DNA from: an uncultured Eubacteriales bacterium
GTDB taxonomy: Bacteria; Bacillota; Clostridia; Peptostreptococcales; Anaerovoracaceae
Length of the DNA stretch: 6,482 nucleotides
Direction: 5' to 3'
Assembly (NCBI GenBank): GCA_959021945.1
Contig: CAUEYG010000093.1
Location: forward strand, 1-6,482
How positions within the stretch are numbered: position 1 is the stretch's first letter; each line of letters starts with the position of its first letter. Below the pieces are notes generated by a model that worked only from the letters and a program-made list of their open reading frames with translations, made no database searches and was not told the DNA's origin. The position numbers were made by a program, and so were the translations under genes. This document shows positions 6,246-6,482 of this stretch, piece after piece.

Positions 6246-6279
6246 AAAATCCCGACTCCAATTATGGACTCGGGGTTTT
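6246..6279. terminator. Probable intrinsic terminator after the ABC transporter ATPase gene
   Basis: The arms at 6251-6260 and 6266-6275 (CCCGACTCCA on the left, GGACTCGGGG on the right) form a stem with one internal mismatch around an AT-rich loop. On the - strand the hairpin is followed by ATTTTG, so the T-tract is short. On the + strand it is followed by TTTT. It overlaps the last bases of the transporter ATPase stop region and lies 41 bp before the next start codon. It may terminate or attenuate read-through into the molybdopterin-binding gene. Weak -35/-10-like bases (TTGGAG and TATTAT, 16 apart) lie over its downstream arm but are not convincing. Confidence 0.65.
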
Positions 6280-6482
6280 ATATAATGACGCCATCTTTCA
6301 TAAAAATTTTATGATCAGCGAACATTTCACTTTCTTTTGGATCGTGGGTAATCAGAATTGTAGGGATCCCTAAAGTCTTTTTAAAGGTTGAAAATTCCTC
6401 ATACACCACTTCCTTTGTTTTCATATCAAGGGCAGAAAAGGGCTCATCCAGCATTAAAAGCTTTGGCTGTGTTACAATGGCC
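6278..6482 (-). CDS. ABC transporter ATP-binding protein, molybdate/tungstate-type (3' end only)
   Basis: This is the C-terminal 67 residues of an ABC ATPase; the start lies beyond the right window edge. Translating the - strand from the edge gives a Walker B with D-loop, LLMLDEPFSALD (8-19), and an H-loop, LITHD (43-47), followed by ESEMFADHKIF and the usual C-terminal strand (MKDGVII) before TAA at 6280-6278. This pattern matches the ModC/CysA/PotA group of anion importers. The gene ends only 20 residues after the H-loop, so the C-terminal TOBE/MopB regulatory domain seen in full-length ModC is absent. Assignment to molybdate or tungstate rests on the adjacent molybdopterin-binding gene; sulfate or another oxyanion is possible. 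Confidence 0.85.
   Translation of the reverse strand, partial: AIVTQPKLLMLDEPFSALDMKTKEVVYEEFSTFKKTLGIPTILITHDPKESEMFADHKIFMKDGVII

Noticed and set aside
1..6482. Mobile element, CRISPR array, tRNA/rRNA or defence system
   Set aside because: I found no repeats, transposase or integrase motifs, RNA gene signatures or typical defence domains. The genes are densely packed metabolic and transport functions.

Overview
The window looks like an ordinary chromosomal segment of an anaerobic Bacillota, most likely a member of Clostridia. This is inferred from the moderate-to-low GC content, the strong AGGAGG-type ribosome binding sites, the intrinsic hairpin-plus-T terminators, and the protein types: a clostridial-style citrate synthase, a BMP-family lipoprotein, a small P-loop ATPase and a molybdopterin-binding protein with a Cys-rich tail. 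Species cannot be assigned from the sequence alone.

Layout. At the left edge the 3' part of a citrate (or 2-methylcitrate) synthase gene runs on the + strand. Everything after it is on the - strand, so the first two genes converge on a shared bidirectional terminator (about 1071-1108). Reading the - strand in the direction of transcription (right to left), the order is: the 3' end of a molybdate-type ABC transporter ATPase (6278-6482, cut by the window edge); a hairpin terminator (6246-6279); a MoeA/MoaB-like molybdopterin-binding protein with a CX2CX2CX4C tail (5186-6205); a promoter (5139-5167) and a small P-loop ATPase (4668-5090) with its own terminator (4595-4618); and then a tightly packed four-gene cluster. 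That cluster is an EamA/DMT transporter (3655-4554), a Nudix CoA-pyrophosphatase-like hydrolase (3033-3674), a Nit2/omega-amidase-like nitrilase (2234-3040) and a BMP/PnrA-like lipoprotein (1133-2224).

How the genes relate. The transporter ATPase and the molybdopterin-binding protein form the edge of a molybdenum/tungsten uptake and cofactor locus. The four-gene cluster is very probably one operon: the genes overlap by 20 and 8 bp or lie 9 bp apart, and no terminator separates them. Its products suggest metabolite repair or salvage combined with transport (CoA derivatives, 2-oxo acid amides, possibly nucleosides), but the substrates are inferred only from families. I see no mobile element, CRISPR array, phage gene, RNA gene or clear new defence system. 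The most worthwhile leads are the orphan small P-loop ATPase, the Cys tail of the molybdopterin-binding protein and the unusual operon composition. Every gap between genes is shorter than 120 bp.
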